From the NCBI GenBank assembly GCA_020048295.1, contig JAIFMT010000223.1, positions 1 through 7,619 of the forward strand: a stretch of 7,619 nucleotides of DNA, given 5' to 3'. Origin of the DNA: Rhodoferax sp. (GTDB lineage: Bacteria > Pseudomonadota > Gammaproteobacteria > Burkholderiales > Burkholderiaceae). The notes under the pieces are model-generated. The model worked only from the letters and a program-made list of their open reading frames with translations. It searched no databases and had not been told where the DNA came from. The position numbers and the translations under genes are program-made. Positions 1 through 5,487 of the stretch are shown here, piece by piece (position 1 is the stretch's first letter; each line of letters opens with the position of its first letter).

Positions 1-304
1 GCGGAATGCCGCCGGGCGATGCCAGGCTGTGGCGCACCGTGCGGTTTTCAGCGGCCTTGCTGCCGGCAAACACCAGAAAAATCAGCCCCAGCACAAACGC
101 CAGGTGCACGCCCCGGTGCGTGGTTTCGCGCAGCAGACCAAACCCCGCCGTGTAATAGTGGAAGCAGCTCAGCGTGATCAACAGCCATTTGATCAGTACC
201 GTGCCGGGTGGTACCGAGGGGCGAAAACGCATCTCGGGGTCAAACTTCTCTTCCAGCGCCAGCAGCTGTTTGTCGTCTGGCAGGGTGACGGGAATGGTGC
301 TCAT
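1..304 (-). CDS. TRAP transporter fused permease, TAXI-type (N-terminal 101 residues, cut by window edge)
   Basis: This is the membrane component of a tripartite ATP-independent periplasmic (TRAP) transporter, which uses an ion gradient to import a solute delivered by the receptor encoded just upstream. The reading frame opens at ATG 304-302 and runs off the left edge. Visible: a soluble N-terminus (MSTIPVTLPDDKQLLALEEK, residues 1-20), a probable membrane helix at about residues 35-58 (GTVLIKWLLITLSCFHYYTA) and a second at about 66-81 (VHLAFVLGLIFLVFAG). This short acidic cytosolic lead followed by closely spaced helices is how the 4TM/12TM fused permeases of TAXI systems begin, and the adjacent TAXI receptor supports the call. 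No good Shine-Dalgarno precedes the ATG (only GCCCCCT), so translation may depend on the receptor transcript. The 115 bp separating it from the receptor contain a strong hairpin. The substrate is unknown. Confidence 0.82.
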   Translation of the reverse strand, partial: MSTIPVTLPDDKQLLALEEKFDPEMRFRPSVPPGTVLIKWLLITLSCFHYYTAGFGLLRETTHRGVHLAFVLGLIFLVFAGSKAAENRTVRHSLASPGGIP

Positions 305-335
305 AGGGGGCGATGTGTCTGGTTTTTCAATGAAA

Positions 336-356
336 ACGGGCGGTGATACCGCCCGT
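336..356 (-). terminator. Intercistronic hairpin between TAXI receptor and permease (attenuator-like)
   Basis: Read on the minus strand, a perfect 9-bp stem (ACGGGCGGT / ACCGCCCGT) closes a 3-nt loop and is followed by TTTT, then C. It lies 63 nt after the receptor stop and about 30 nt before the permease ATG. The T run is short for a full intrinsic terminator, so partial termination or protection of the receptor mRNA 3' end is more likely. Either would leave more receptor than permease, as is common for binding-protein transporters. The structure is seen in the sequence; its role is inferred. Confidence 0.55.
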
Positions 357-419
357 CAAACCGTAAGCCAAAACGCCACCTGGGTAAGGCGTGTTCTGGC
401 GGGGAGAGTCAAGCGCTGT

Positions 420-1373
420 TTACTTCAGCACGCCCGCTTCTTTGTAGAACTTCTCGGCACCCGGGTGGTACGGAATGCCAACACCTTGCACAGCGTTTTG
501 CAGCGTGATGTACTTGCCCTTGGCATGACCGGCGGCGAGTGACTTTTGCGCTGCATCGCTGTAAAGCGCCTTGGTGATCTGATAGACCGTCTCAGTGTCG
601 GCCTTGTCGCTGGTCACCAGTTGTGCGCCCAGAGCCAGAGTTTTGACCGCTGGCACGCCCTTGTAGGTTTCAGCCGGAATGGTGTCCACGGCAAAGAAGC
701 TGCTGGACTTGCGCAGGCTTTCAGCCGCTGCGCCATCAATCGGCAGCAATTCAATGCCACCCCCCGCGCTGGCCAGTTCGGCAATCGCGCCAGCGGGGGC
801 ACCGCCGGTGAAGAAGAAGGCATCGAGTGCGCCGTCTTTCATCTTGTCGCCAGCCTGGTTGGGCTTGATGTACTCGGGTTTGATGTCAGCTTCTTTGATG
901 CCGTAGGCGGCCAGCACCAGGCGGGCGTTGATCAGCGTGCCAGAGCCGGGTTCATCCAGCGCCACGCGCTTGCCTTTCAGGTCGGCAATGCTCTTGATGC
1001 CCGCGCCTTTTTTCACCACCACGTGGATGCTCTCAGGGTACAGGTTGGCAATCATGCGCAGGCCACCCACTTTGGGCTTGCCTTCAAAAATGCCGGTACC
1101 GGTTTGCGCCCAGGTGGCTACATCCGACTGGCTGAAACCCGCTTCCATGGCACCACCCGCCACGCCATTGACATTGGCCAGCGAACCGTTGCTGGCCTGC
1201 GCCGTGGCGATGATCTTGCCGGGCTGCGACACCGCATTGGCGATCATGCCGCCGACGGGGTAGTAGGTACCAGCCGTGCCGCCGGTGCCGATGCGAAAAA
1301 ACTGCTGCGCGCTGACGCTGCCAACGAGTGCCGCAGAAGTCAGAACGGCGGCGGCAAAAAATTTCAGTTTCAT
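420..1373 (-). CDS. TAXI family TRAP transporter solute-binding receptor
   Basis: This is the periplasmic solute receptor of a TRAP-TAXI importer, 317 aa, the usual size for the family. The start is ATG 1373-1371, because a strong AAGGAG lies 6 nt upstream and a classical signal peptide begins there (MKLKFF, hydrophobic core AAAVLTSAALVG, probable cleavage after VSA at residue 22). The mature protein opens with the TAXI hallmark IGTGGTAGTYYPVGG (about residues 27-41). It continues with SNGSLANV, FSQSDVA and the hinge region SIADLKGKRVALDEPGSGT, and ends KFYKEAGVLK. An in-frame upstream ATG at 1433 would place 20 charged residues before the signal peptide and has no better ribosome site, so I rejected it. 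The fused permease gene follows on the same strand after a hairpin, so the two form one transport unit. The ligand cannot be read from the sequence; characterised TAXI proteins bind small organic anions or amino acids such as glutamate. Confidence 0.92.
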   Translation of the reverse strand: MKLKFFAAAVLTSAALVGSVSAQQFFRIGTGGTAGTYYPVGGMIANAVSQPGKIIATAQASNGSLANVNGVAGGAMEAGFSQSDVATWAQTGTGIFEGKPKVGGLRMIANLYPESIHVVVKKGAGIKSIADLKGKRVALDEPGSGTLINARLVLAAYGIKEADIKPEYIKPNQAGDKMKDGALDAFFFTGGAPAGAIAELASAGGGIELLPIDGAAAESLRKSSSFFAVDTIPAETYKGVPAVKTLALGAQLVTSDKADTETVYQITKALYSDAAQKSLAAGHAKGKYITLQNAVQGVGIPYHPGAEKFYKEAGVLK

Positions 1374-1598
1374 GAATATCTCCTTATTGTGAGTAAAAAA
1401 CCTGACAAGCAACACTTTCAAACGACCGTACAAGTGTAATGCGCCGTGTCAGTCAGCTCATAGAAATGGCTGGTGGTCAGACAGACAGTTCAGGCGCGGC
1501 AAGTAGCCCAGGGTGTCGGGTGTGCAGTCCACCCACAGGGCAGACTGATCGACACCATTCGCGAGGCAAACGTCAGCACCGGCATGTCATTGCCTGGG
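1374..1598. other. Intergenic region between aminotransferase and TAXI receptor
   Basis: About 225 bp with no credible gene. It holds the receptor's ribosome site and presumably its promoter. A TTGAAA hexamer sits on the minus strand, but the -10 match downstream (TTTACT) is poor. A weak GGGTG/CACCC inverted pair lies around 1511-1527 without a T run, so no intrinsic terminator for the aminotransferase is evident. Open frames across this region look like shadow frames and resemble nothing I recognise. Confidence 0.4.
1380..1385 (-). promoter_or_regulatory. Ribosome binding site of the TAXI receptor gene
   Basis: AAGGAG on the minus strand, 6 nt before ATG 1373. It is the strongest Shine-Dalgarno in the window and decides the start codon. 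It also fits high expression of a periplasmic receptor. A matching -10/-35 pair upstream is not convincing. Confidence 0.8.
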
Positions 1599-2435
1599 TC
1601 AGGCGGACGCTCGCAGTGCCTCGGCTTTGGCATCCTGATACCCCGCATAAAGGCGAGCGTACACCGGCCCGGGCCTGCCGCTGCCCACCGGCTGACCGTC
1701 CAGCAGCGTCACCGGCAGCACTTCTTTGGTGGCGGATGACAGCAACACCTCGTCAGCCCCCAGCACCTCAGCGCGGCCGACGCGGCGCAGCGCAAAGGGG
1801 ATGCCCTGCGCCTGGCAGATTTCTTCAATCAGCCCATAGCGGATACCTTCGAGCACCAGGTTGTCCTTGGGGGTGCCGATGACCCGACCGTCCTTGACCA
1901 CCCAGACATTGCCAAAGCTGATCTGGCGGGCAAACACCGCGCCAAGCAGGCTGGTGGCCTTGATGTGCGCCTTCTGCCAGCGAAAGTCATCAGCGGTCAC
2001 ACAGGCCACACCCTTAGCACGTTGCTCAGGGCTGGGTGGTTTCATCACATTGGTCATGACAAATACGGTGGGGCTGATGTCCGTGGGCATGACGTGGTCG
2101 CGCATGGCCACACCCCGCGTAATTTGAATATAGATCAGTTGATCAAGATTTTTGGCTGTAGCCCCCGTGGATGTTGCGTAGTCAGCTACAAGACGGGAAG
2201 CAACCTGGGCCCATTGGTCGCGGCTCAAGGGGTTGTCGATACGCAGCTCTTTCAGGCTGCGCTCCAGCCGCGCCATGTGGTTGGCAAAGCGGAACAGCTG
2301 CCCCTGATACACCGGCACCACCTCGTACACGCCATCGCCAAAAATGAAGCCCCGGTCCATCACGCTGATTTTGGCGTTGGGCAGGGTGGTGAATTCGCCG
2401 TTCAAGTAACAAGGCAGCGCGGGCAAGGTGTGCAT
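1599..2435 (-). CDS. Class IV PLP aminotransferase, D-amino-acid-transaminase-like, with an internal gap at the cofactor site
   Basis: 278 aa, fold-type IV aminotransferase. D-amino acid transaminase interconverts D-amino acids and 2-oxo acids in the cytosol. Visible family marks: DRGFIFGDGVYEVV (residues 27-40); RGVAMRDHVMP (107-117), matching the Arg-x-His carboxylate clamp of Bacillus D-AAT; the PLP lysine K159 in HIKATSLLG; LEGIRYGL; and LLSSATKEVLPVT (231-243). After ARQ (residue 171) the sequence jumps through ISFG straight to NVWVVKDG. Family members have about 20 more residues here, including the Glu that binds the PLP pyridine nitrogen (E177 in Bacillus D-AAT) and the TEGSSSN-type phosphate loop. 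The frame is intact across the gap, so this is either a real in-frame deletion, probably damaging activity, or a sequence artefact. A low-GC stretch (residues about 82-107) also adds about 8 residues relative to Bacillus D-AAT. The ATG at 2435 has no clear Shine-Dalgarno, but the N-terminus fits the family. Confidence 0.85.
   Translation of the reverse strand: MHTLPALPCYLNGEFTTLPNAKISVMDRGFIFGDGVYEVVPVYQGQLFRFANHMARLERSLKELRIDNPLSRDQWAQVASRLVADYATSTGATAKNLDQLIYIQITRGVAMRDHVMPTDISPTVFVMTNVMKPPSPEQRAKGVACVTADDFRWQKAHIKATSLLGAVFARQISFGNVWVVKDGRVIGTPKDNLVLEGIRYGLIEEICQAQGIPFALRRVGRAEVLGADEVLLSSATKEVLPVTLLDGQPVGSGRPGPVYARLYAGYQDAKAEALRASA
2171..2189 (-). repeat. Putative degenerate short interspersed repeat core within the aminotransferase gene
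   Basis: On the minus strand this reads GTAGCTG, five bases, GCAA, and 11 bases later GCTACAGCCAAAAAT. It lies in a locally AT-richer segment (2115-2192, about 45% GC by hand count) with codons unlike the rest of the gene. The spacing equals that of the copy in anmK. It encodes part of an 8-residue expansion relative to Bacillus D-AAT. I recall similar TAGCTG...GCGCAA...AGCGCTA elements scattered through Comamonadaceae genomes; that link is from memory. Confidence 0.4.
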
Positions 2436-2645
2436 AAGATTGAAAATGTCAGGTTGCGATGGGGGCGCAGTTTACGCCCCGGGGCGCGTGCGTTTTTTTC
2501 AGGACCGATGCCAGAACGTGGTCCTCGCTGAACCGCACAGATACCGGCGACGAGGCGGCGAAGAGTGCCTGGCGCACGGCGCAATGCTTGGCTGGCTGCG
2601 GTGCACTGGCGGACCCATCGCGATGACCGGCAAAATAGGGCCCCC
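2436..2645. other. Divergent intergenic region with a GC palindrome and T run
   Basis: About 210 bp between the divergent aminotransferase and aminopropyltransferase genes; it must hold both promoters. The clearest structure is at 2462-2499. GGGGCG (2462-2467) can pair with CGCCCC (2475-2480) around a 7-nt loop. The alternative is the perfect palindrome CGCCCCGGGGCG at 2475-2486. A run of seven T follows at 2493-2499. On the plus strand this resembles a terminator or attenuator, but the T run starts 12 nt after the first stem. I find no convincing -10/-35 pair. Open frames here match nothing I know. Confidence 0.4.
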
Positions 2646-4208
2646 ATGCATGCGAATGACCGCCCCACCCCACCCCCGCGCCCGCTGGAAGTTGCCTTGT
2701 TGGCTTCGGTGTTTGTCGTGGCCGCGTGCGGGCTGGTGTATGAGCTGGCGGCCGGTGCCCTGGCCTCTTACCTGCTGGGCGACTCGGTGCTGCAGTTCTC
2801 CACCATCATCGGCACTTATTTGTTTGCGATGGGCGTGGGCTCCTACCTGTCGCGCTTTTTCGAGCGCCAGTTGCCGGCCCATTTCTTAAGGATAGAACTG
2901 CTGGTAGCCCTTGTCGGAGGATCGCTTCCTGCTCTTTTATTTGTAGCTAATGCAACGCTGCCCGGAGCGTTTCGGCCGCTGCTCTACGGACTGGTGCTGG
3001 CGGTCGGCACGTTGGTGGGCCTGGAGATTCCGCTGGTGATGCGCATCCTCAAGCGCGATGTGGCTCTGCGCGACCTGGTGTCGCAAGTGCTCACCTTTGA
3101 TTACCTGGGTGCGCTGGCGGTGTCGCTGGCGTTTCCGCTGGTACTGGTGCCGCAGCTCGGGCTGATCCGCACCGGGCTGCTGTTTGGTCTGATGAATGCT
3201 GGCGTTGCGCTGTGGGCGCTGTGGCTGTTTCGCCATGAGTTGCGGCACTGGTCGGCGCACGCGGCGGCCTGCCTGCTGACACTGGGGGCGCTGGCGGCGG
3301 GCATGGCCGGTGCCGAGCGGCTGACCACCTGGGCCGAGGACAAGCTGTACCAGGACCGCGTGGTCATTGCCCAAACCACCCCGTACCAGCGCATCGTGCT
3401 GACGCACGGGCCGGGCGAAGGGCGCGCCGGCTACCGGCTGTTTCTCAACGGCAACCTGCAGTTCGCCCAGCGCGACGAATACCGTTACCACGAGGCGCTG
3501 GTGCATCCGGCCATGGCTGCCTGGTCCGCCAGCGGCGCGGCACCCGCCCAGGTGGCGGTGCTGGGCGGCGGCGACGGCATGGCAGTGCGTGAAATCCTCA
3601 AATACCCCGGCGTTGAAGGTGTCACGCTGGTGGAACTGGACCCGGCCATGACCGCGCTGTTTGGCCAGCAGCCGGTGCTGGTGCAACTCAACCAGGCGGC
3701 GCTGCAGTCACCCAAGGTGCGGGTCGTCAACGCCGATGCCTTTAGCTGGCTGGAGGGTACACGGGAGGTGTTCGACGTGATCGTGGTGGATTTCCCTGAC
3801 CCGACCAACTTCAATATTGGCAAGCTCTACACCCAGTCGTTTTATGCGCTGCTGGAGCGCCACCTGACGGCCAGCGGCTACGCGGTGATCCAGACCACCT
3901 CACCGCTGGTGGCGCGCAAAAGCTTCTGGACCGTGGTCACCACCATCGAGTCCGCCGGTCTGACGGCCACGCCCTACCACGCGCATGTGCCAAGTTTTGG
4001 CGAGTGGGGCTATGTCATTGCCAGCCGCCGACCCTATCGCCTGCCCACAACCCTGCCCGACGGGCTGCGCTTTCTGACGCTGCCCGGCCTGCCAGCGCTG
4101 TTTGATTTTCCACGCGACATGGCGCGCGTGCCCGCCGAGGTCAACCGGCTGTCAAACCAGGTGCTGGTGACCACCTACGAGGCGGAATGGGGCCGGGTAG
4201 CGCACTGA
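2646..4208 (+). CDS. Polyamine aminopropyltransferase (spermidine synthase family) with N-terminal membrane domain
   Basis: 520 aa. The C-terminal half is a spermidine-synthase-type aminopropyltransferase, a family that moves aminopropyl from decarboxylated SAM to a polyamine. Motifs: YQRIVLT (247-253), LFLNGNLQFAQRDEYRYHE (265-283), HP (287-288), the nucleotide loop VLGGGDGMAVRE (305-316), the acidic ribose-binding pair VELD (329-332), NADAFSW (362-368) and the catalytic-type DVIVVDFPDP (377-386). The N-terminal half (about 15-225) has several membrane helices (VALLASVFVVAACGLVYELA, LLYGLVLAVGTLVGLEIPLV, LLFGLMNAGVALWALWLF and others). This is the layout of COG4262, predicted spermidine synthases with an N-terminal membrane domain. 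ATG 2646 was chosen because membrane character starts soon after and a modest AGGG lies 6 nt upstream; a longer frame from 2565 adds an unlikely arginine-rich leader. Residues about 80-105 use codons unlike the rest (TTA, AGG, ATA, GTA, GGA). The true substrate is not determinable. Confidence 0.88.
   Translation: MHANDRPTPPPRPLEVALLASVFVVAACGLVYELAAGALASYLLGDSVLQFSTIIGTYLFAMGVGSYLSRFFERQLPAHFLRIELLVALVGGSLPALLFVANATLPGAFRPLLYGLVLAVGTLVGLEIPLVMRILKRDVALRDLVSQVLTFDYLGALAVSLAFPLVLVPQLGLIRTGLLFGLMNAGVALWALWLFRHELRHWSAHAAACLLTLGALAAGMAGAERLTTWAEDKLYQDRVVIAQTTPYQRIVLTHGPGEGRAGYRLFLNGNLQFAQRDEYRYHEALVHPAMAAWSASGAAPAQVAVLGGGDGMAVREILKYPGVEGVTLVELDPAMTALFGQQPVLVQLNQAALQSPKVRVVNADAFSWLEGTREVFDVIVVDFPDPTNFNIGKLYTQSFYALLERHLTASGYAVIQTTSPLVARKSFWTVVTTIESAGLTATPYHAHVPSFGEWGYVIASRRPYRLPTTLPDGLRFLTLPGLPALFDFPRDMARVPAEVNRLSNQVLVTTYEAEWGRVAH
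2943..2958 (+). repeat. Putative degenerate repeat core within the aminopropyltransferase gene
   Basis: GTAGCTAATGCAACGC, resembling the anmK copy with three bases missing between GTAGCT and AATGCAA. It ends a low-GC, rare-codon segment (2884-2957, about 46% GC by hand count) coding for a membrane helix in an otherwise strongly GC-rich gene. This is the weakest of the three copies. Confidence 0.25.
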
Positions 4209-4225
4209 AGTGCCACGCAGGTCGC

Positions 4226-5410
4226 TTACTGCGGGTAAATCGCACCCAAAATGCGTGATCCAGCGGCCCCGGTGGCAGCTGGCAGATTACCCGGGAGTCC
4301 AAGCATAGTCTGGCGGGCGAGCCAGGCAAATGCAGCCGCTTCTACTTGCAGCGGTGGTAAACCTTGCGCATCGGAGGGAGTCACTGGCAACCACGGCAAC
4401 AGCGCCTGCAGGCGTTGCAACAAAAACGTATTCAAGGCACCGCCGCCGCAGACAATCAGTTTTTTGCTATTTTTAGCGTAGCTGTTAATGCAAGCCGCAC
4501 AAGCGCTAGCGGTCAATTCTGTCAGTGTATTTTGAATATCTTGAGCGCGCTCGGCGGCAAACGGCAGCAGCCGTTGGGCTAACCAGTCCAGACTGAACAG
4601 ATCACGCCCGGTGCTTTTGGGGGGTGGCAGCAAAAAGTAGGGATCATCGAGCAAGTGCCCAAGCAAATCGGGTAAGCAAGCGCCGCTGGCAGCCCAGGCG
4701 CCCCCGGCATCAAAAGGCTGGCCGGTCTGCTGCGAGCACCAGGCATCCATCAACGCGTTGCCCGGGCCGCAATCAAAGCCCAGAACGTCTGCGGCTGGGT
4801 CAGCCGGCAGCACGCTGAGGTTGGCAATGCCGCCAATGTTCAGCACGGCGATGTCGGCATGGCGCTGGCCAAACACATACTGATGGAAAGCCGGCACCAG
4901 CGGGGCCCCCTGGCCGCCAGCGGCGATGTCGCGGCTGCGAAAGTCTGCCACCACGGTCAGGCCAGACAACTCGGCCAACAGCGCGGCGTTGATCAATTGC
5001 AGCGTATAGGCAGACGTGCGGGTGGTCTGGCGCTGTGGCGCTGCCGGTGTGGGCATGTCACCAATTTTTGCTGGCTTGATGGGTGCATTGGGCTGATGCC
5101 TTACCGTTTGCCCGTGCGCGCCCACGGCGCGAATGTCGGCGGCGGCAATGCCAGCAGCGCTGGCCTGACTCAGCAAATCGGCCACCACATCGGCATACAT
5201 CAGCGCAATCTGGTTGCTCGCCAGGGCAGCTCGGTGCAATTCATTGGGCGATGGCGAGTTCAGTGCCAGCAATTCCTGGCGAAAACAGGCATCAAAAGCC
5301 CGTGTCGCGCTGCCGATCACCTGAATGCCGGTACCGTCAAAACTGGCCAGAATGCCATCAACGCCGTCCAGTGACGTGCCTGACATCAGGCCAATATAAA
5401 AGTCAGGCAT
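4226..5410 (-). CDS. anmK: Anhydro-N-acetylmuramic acid kinase
   Basis: 394 aa cytosolic sugar kinase that opens the anhydro ring of 1,6-anhydro-MurNAc and phosphorylates it to MurNAc-6-phosphate, a step in peptidoglycan recycling. Motifs match E. coli AnmK closely: GLMSGTSLDGVDG (7-19), GAHGQTVRHQP (98-108), VVADFRSRDIAAGGQGAPLV (153-172, with the catalytic-type Asp), LNIGGIANLSV (190-200), GFDCGPGNALMDAW (211-224), PPPKSTGRDLF (262-272), LIVCGGGALN (318-327) and GLPGNLPAATGA (371-382). It is about 25 residues longer than the E. coli enzyme. Most of the excess is an insertion at about residues 108-134, after HQP and before YTLQL, in a surface-like Pro/Thr-rich stretch. Residues about 301-317 are encoded by a low-GC, repeat-like segment but keep family length. 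The ATG at 5410 lacks a clear Shine-Dalgarno. It lies 77 bp downstream of the M23 peptidase gene on the same strand and is probably co-transcribed with it. It converges on the aminopropyltransferase gene with 17 bp between stops and no visible terminator. Confidence 0.95.
   Translation of the reverse strand: MPDFYIGLMSGTSLDGVDGILASFDGTGIQVIGSATRAFDACFRQELLALNSPSPNELHRAALASNQIALMYADVVADLLSQASAAGIAAADIRAVGAHGQTVRHQPNAPIKPAKIGDMPTPAAPQRQTTRTSAYTLQLINAALLAELSGLTVVADFRSRDIAAGGQGAPLVPAFHQYVFGQRHADIAVLNIGGIANLSVLPADPAADVLGFDCGPGNALMDAWCSQQTGQPFDAGGAWAASGACLPDLLGHLLDDPYFLLPPPKSTGRDLFSLDWLAQRLLPFAAERAQDIQNTLTELTASACAACINSYAKNSKKLIVCGGGALNTFLLQRLQALLPWLPVTPSDAQGLPPLQVEAAAFAWLARQTMLGLPGNLPAATGAAGSRILGAIYPQ
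4466..4515 (+). repeat. Putative short interspersed repeat embedded in anmK (reverse strand of the gene)
   Basis: On the plus strand: GCTATTTTTAGC (a 4-bp inverted repeat), then GTAGCTGTTAATGCAAGC (4478-4495), then CAAGCGCTAGCGGTCAA (about 4500-4516). The surroundings (4451-4550) are about 43% GC by hand count, far below the rest of anmK. The core GTAGCTG, five bases, GCAA, 11 bases, GCTA has the same spacing as the copy in the aminotransferase gene. It encodes residues about 301-317, a region that aligns in length with E. coli AnmK but not in sequence. The family assignment is from memory of Comamonadaceae repeats. Confidence 0.45.
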
Positions 5411-5435
5411 GGCCGTGGCATGGACATGGTGTGCC

Positions 5436-5456
5436 CTTGGCTTGCATCAAGCCAAG
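5436..5456. repeat. Perfect inverted repeat between M23 peptidase and anmK
   Basis: Arms CTTGGCTTG and CAAGCCAAG (9 bp, no mismatch) flank a 3-nt loop. It lies in the 77-bp spacer of the probable peptidase-anmK operon, about 25 nt before the anmK ATG. No T run follows on either strand, so it is not a canonical intrinsic terminator. It may be an mRNA processing or stability element, or a palindromic protein site. The structure is certain, the role unknown. Confidence 0.5.
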
Positions 5457-5487
5457 ACACCGAGCGTGCGCAAAGCCCGCAGAGTCC

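Noticed and set aside
1386..1430. Possible TTGAAA / TTTACT promoter for the TAXI receptor on the minus strand
   Set aside because: The -10 matches only four of six consensus positions, so it is too weak to list as a feature.
546..1439. Long open frame on the plus strand opposite the TAXI receptor gene
   Set aside because: It is a shadow of a GC-rich coding region. Its translation has no recognisable family, while the opposite strand has a signal peptide and clear TAXI motifs.
1439..1882. Open frame on the plus strand entering the aminotransferase 3' end
   Set aside because: It has Arg/Pro-rich composition typical of a shadow frame, overlaps the real gene and shows no motif.
2449..2673. Small minus-strand frame upstream of the aminotransferase with a partly protein-like C-terminus
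   Set aside because: It overlaps the promoter region and the aminopropyltransferase start, has no ribosome site and no recognisable motif. A gene remnant cannot be excluded but is not supported.
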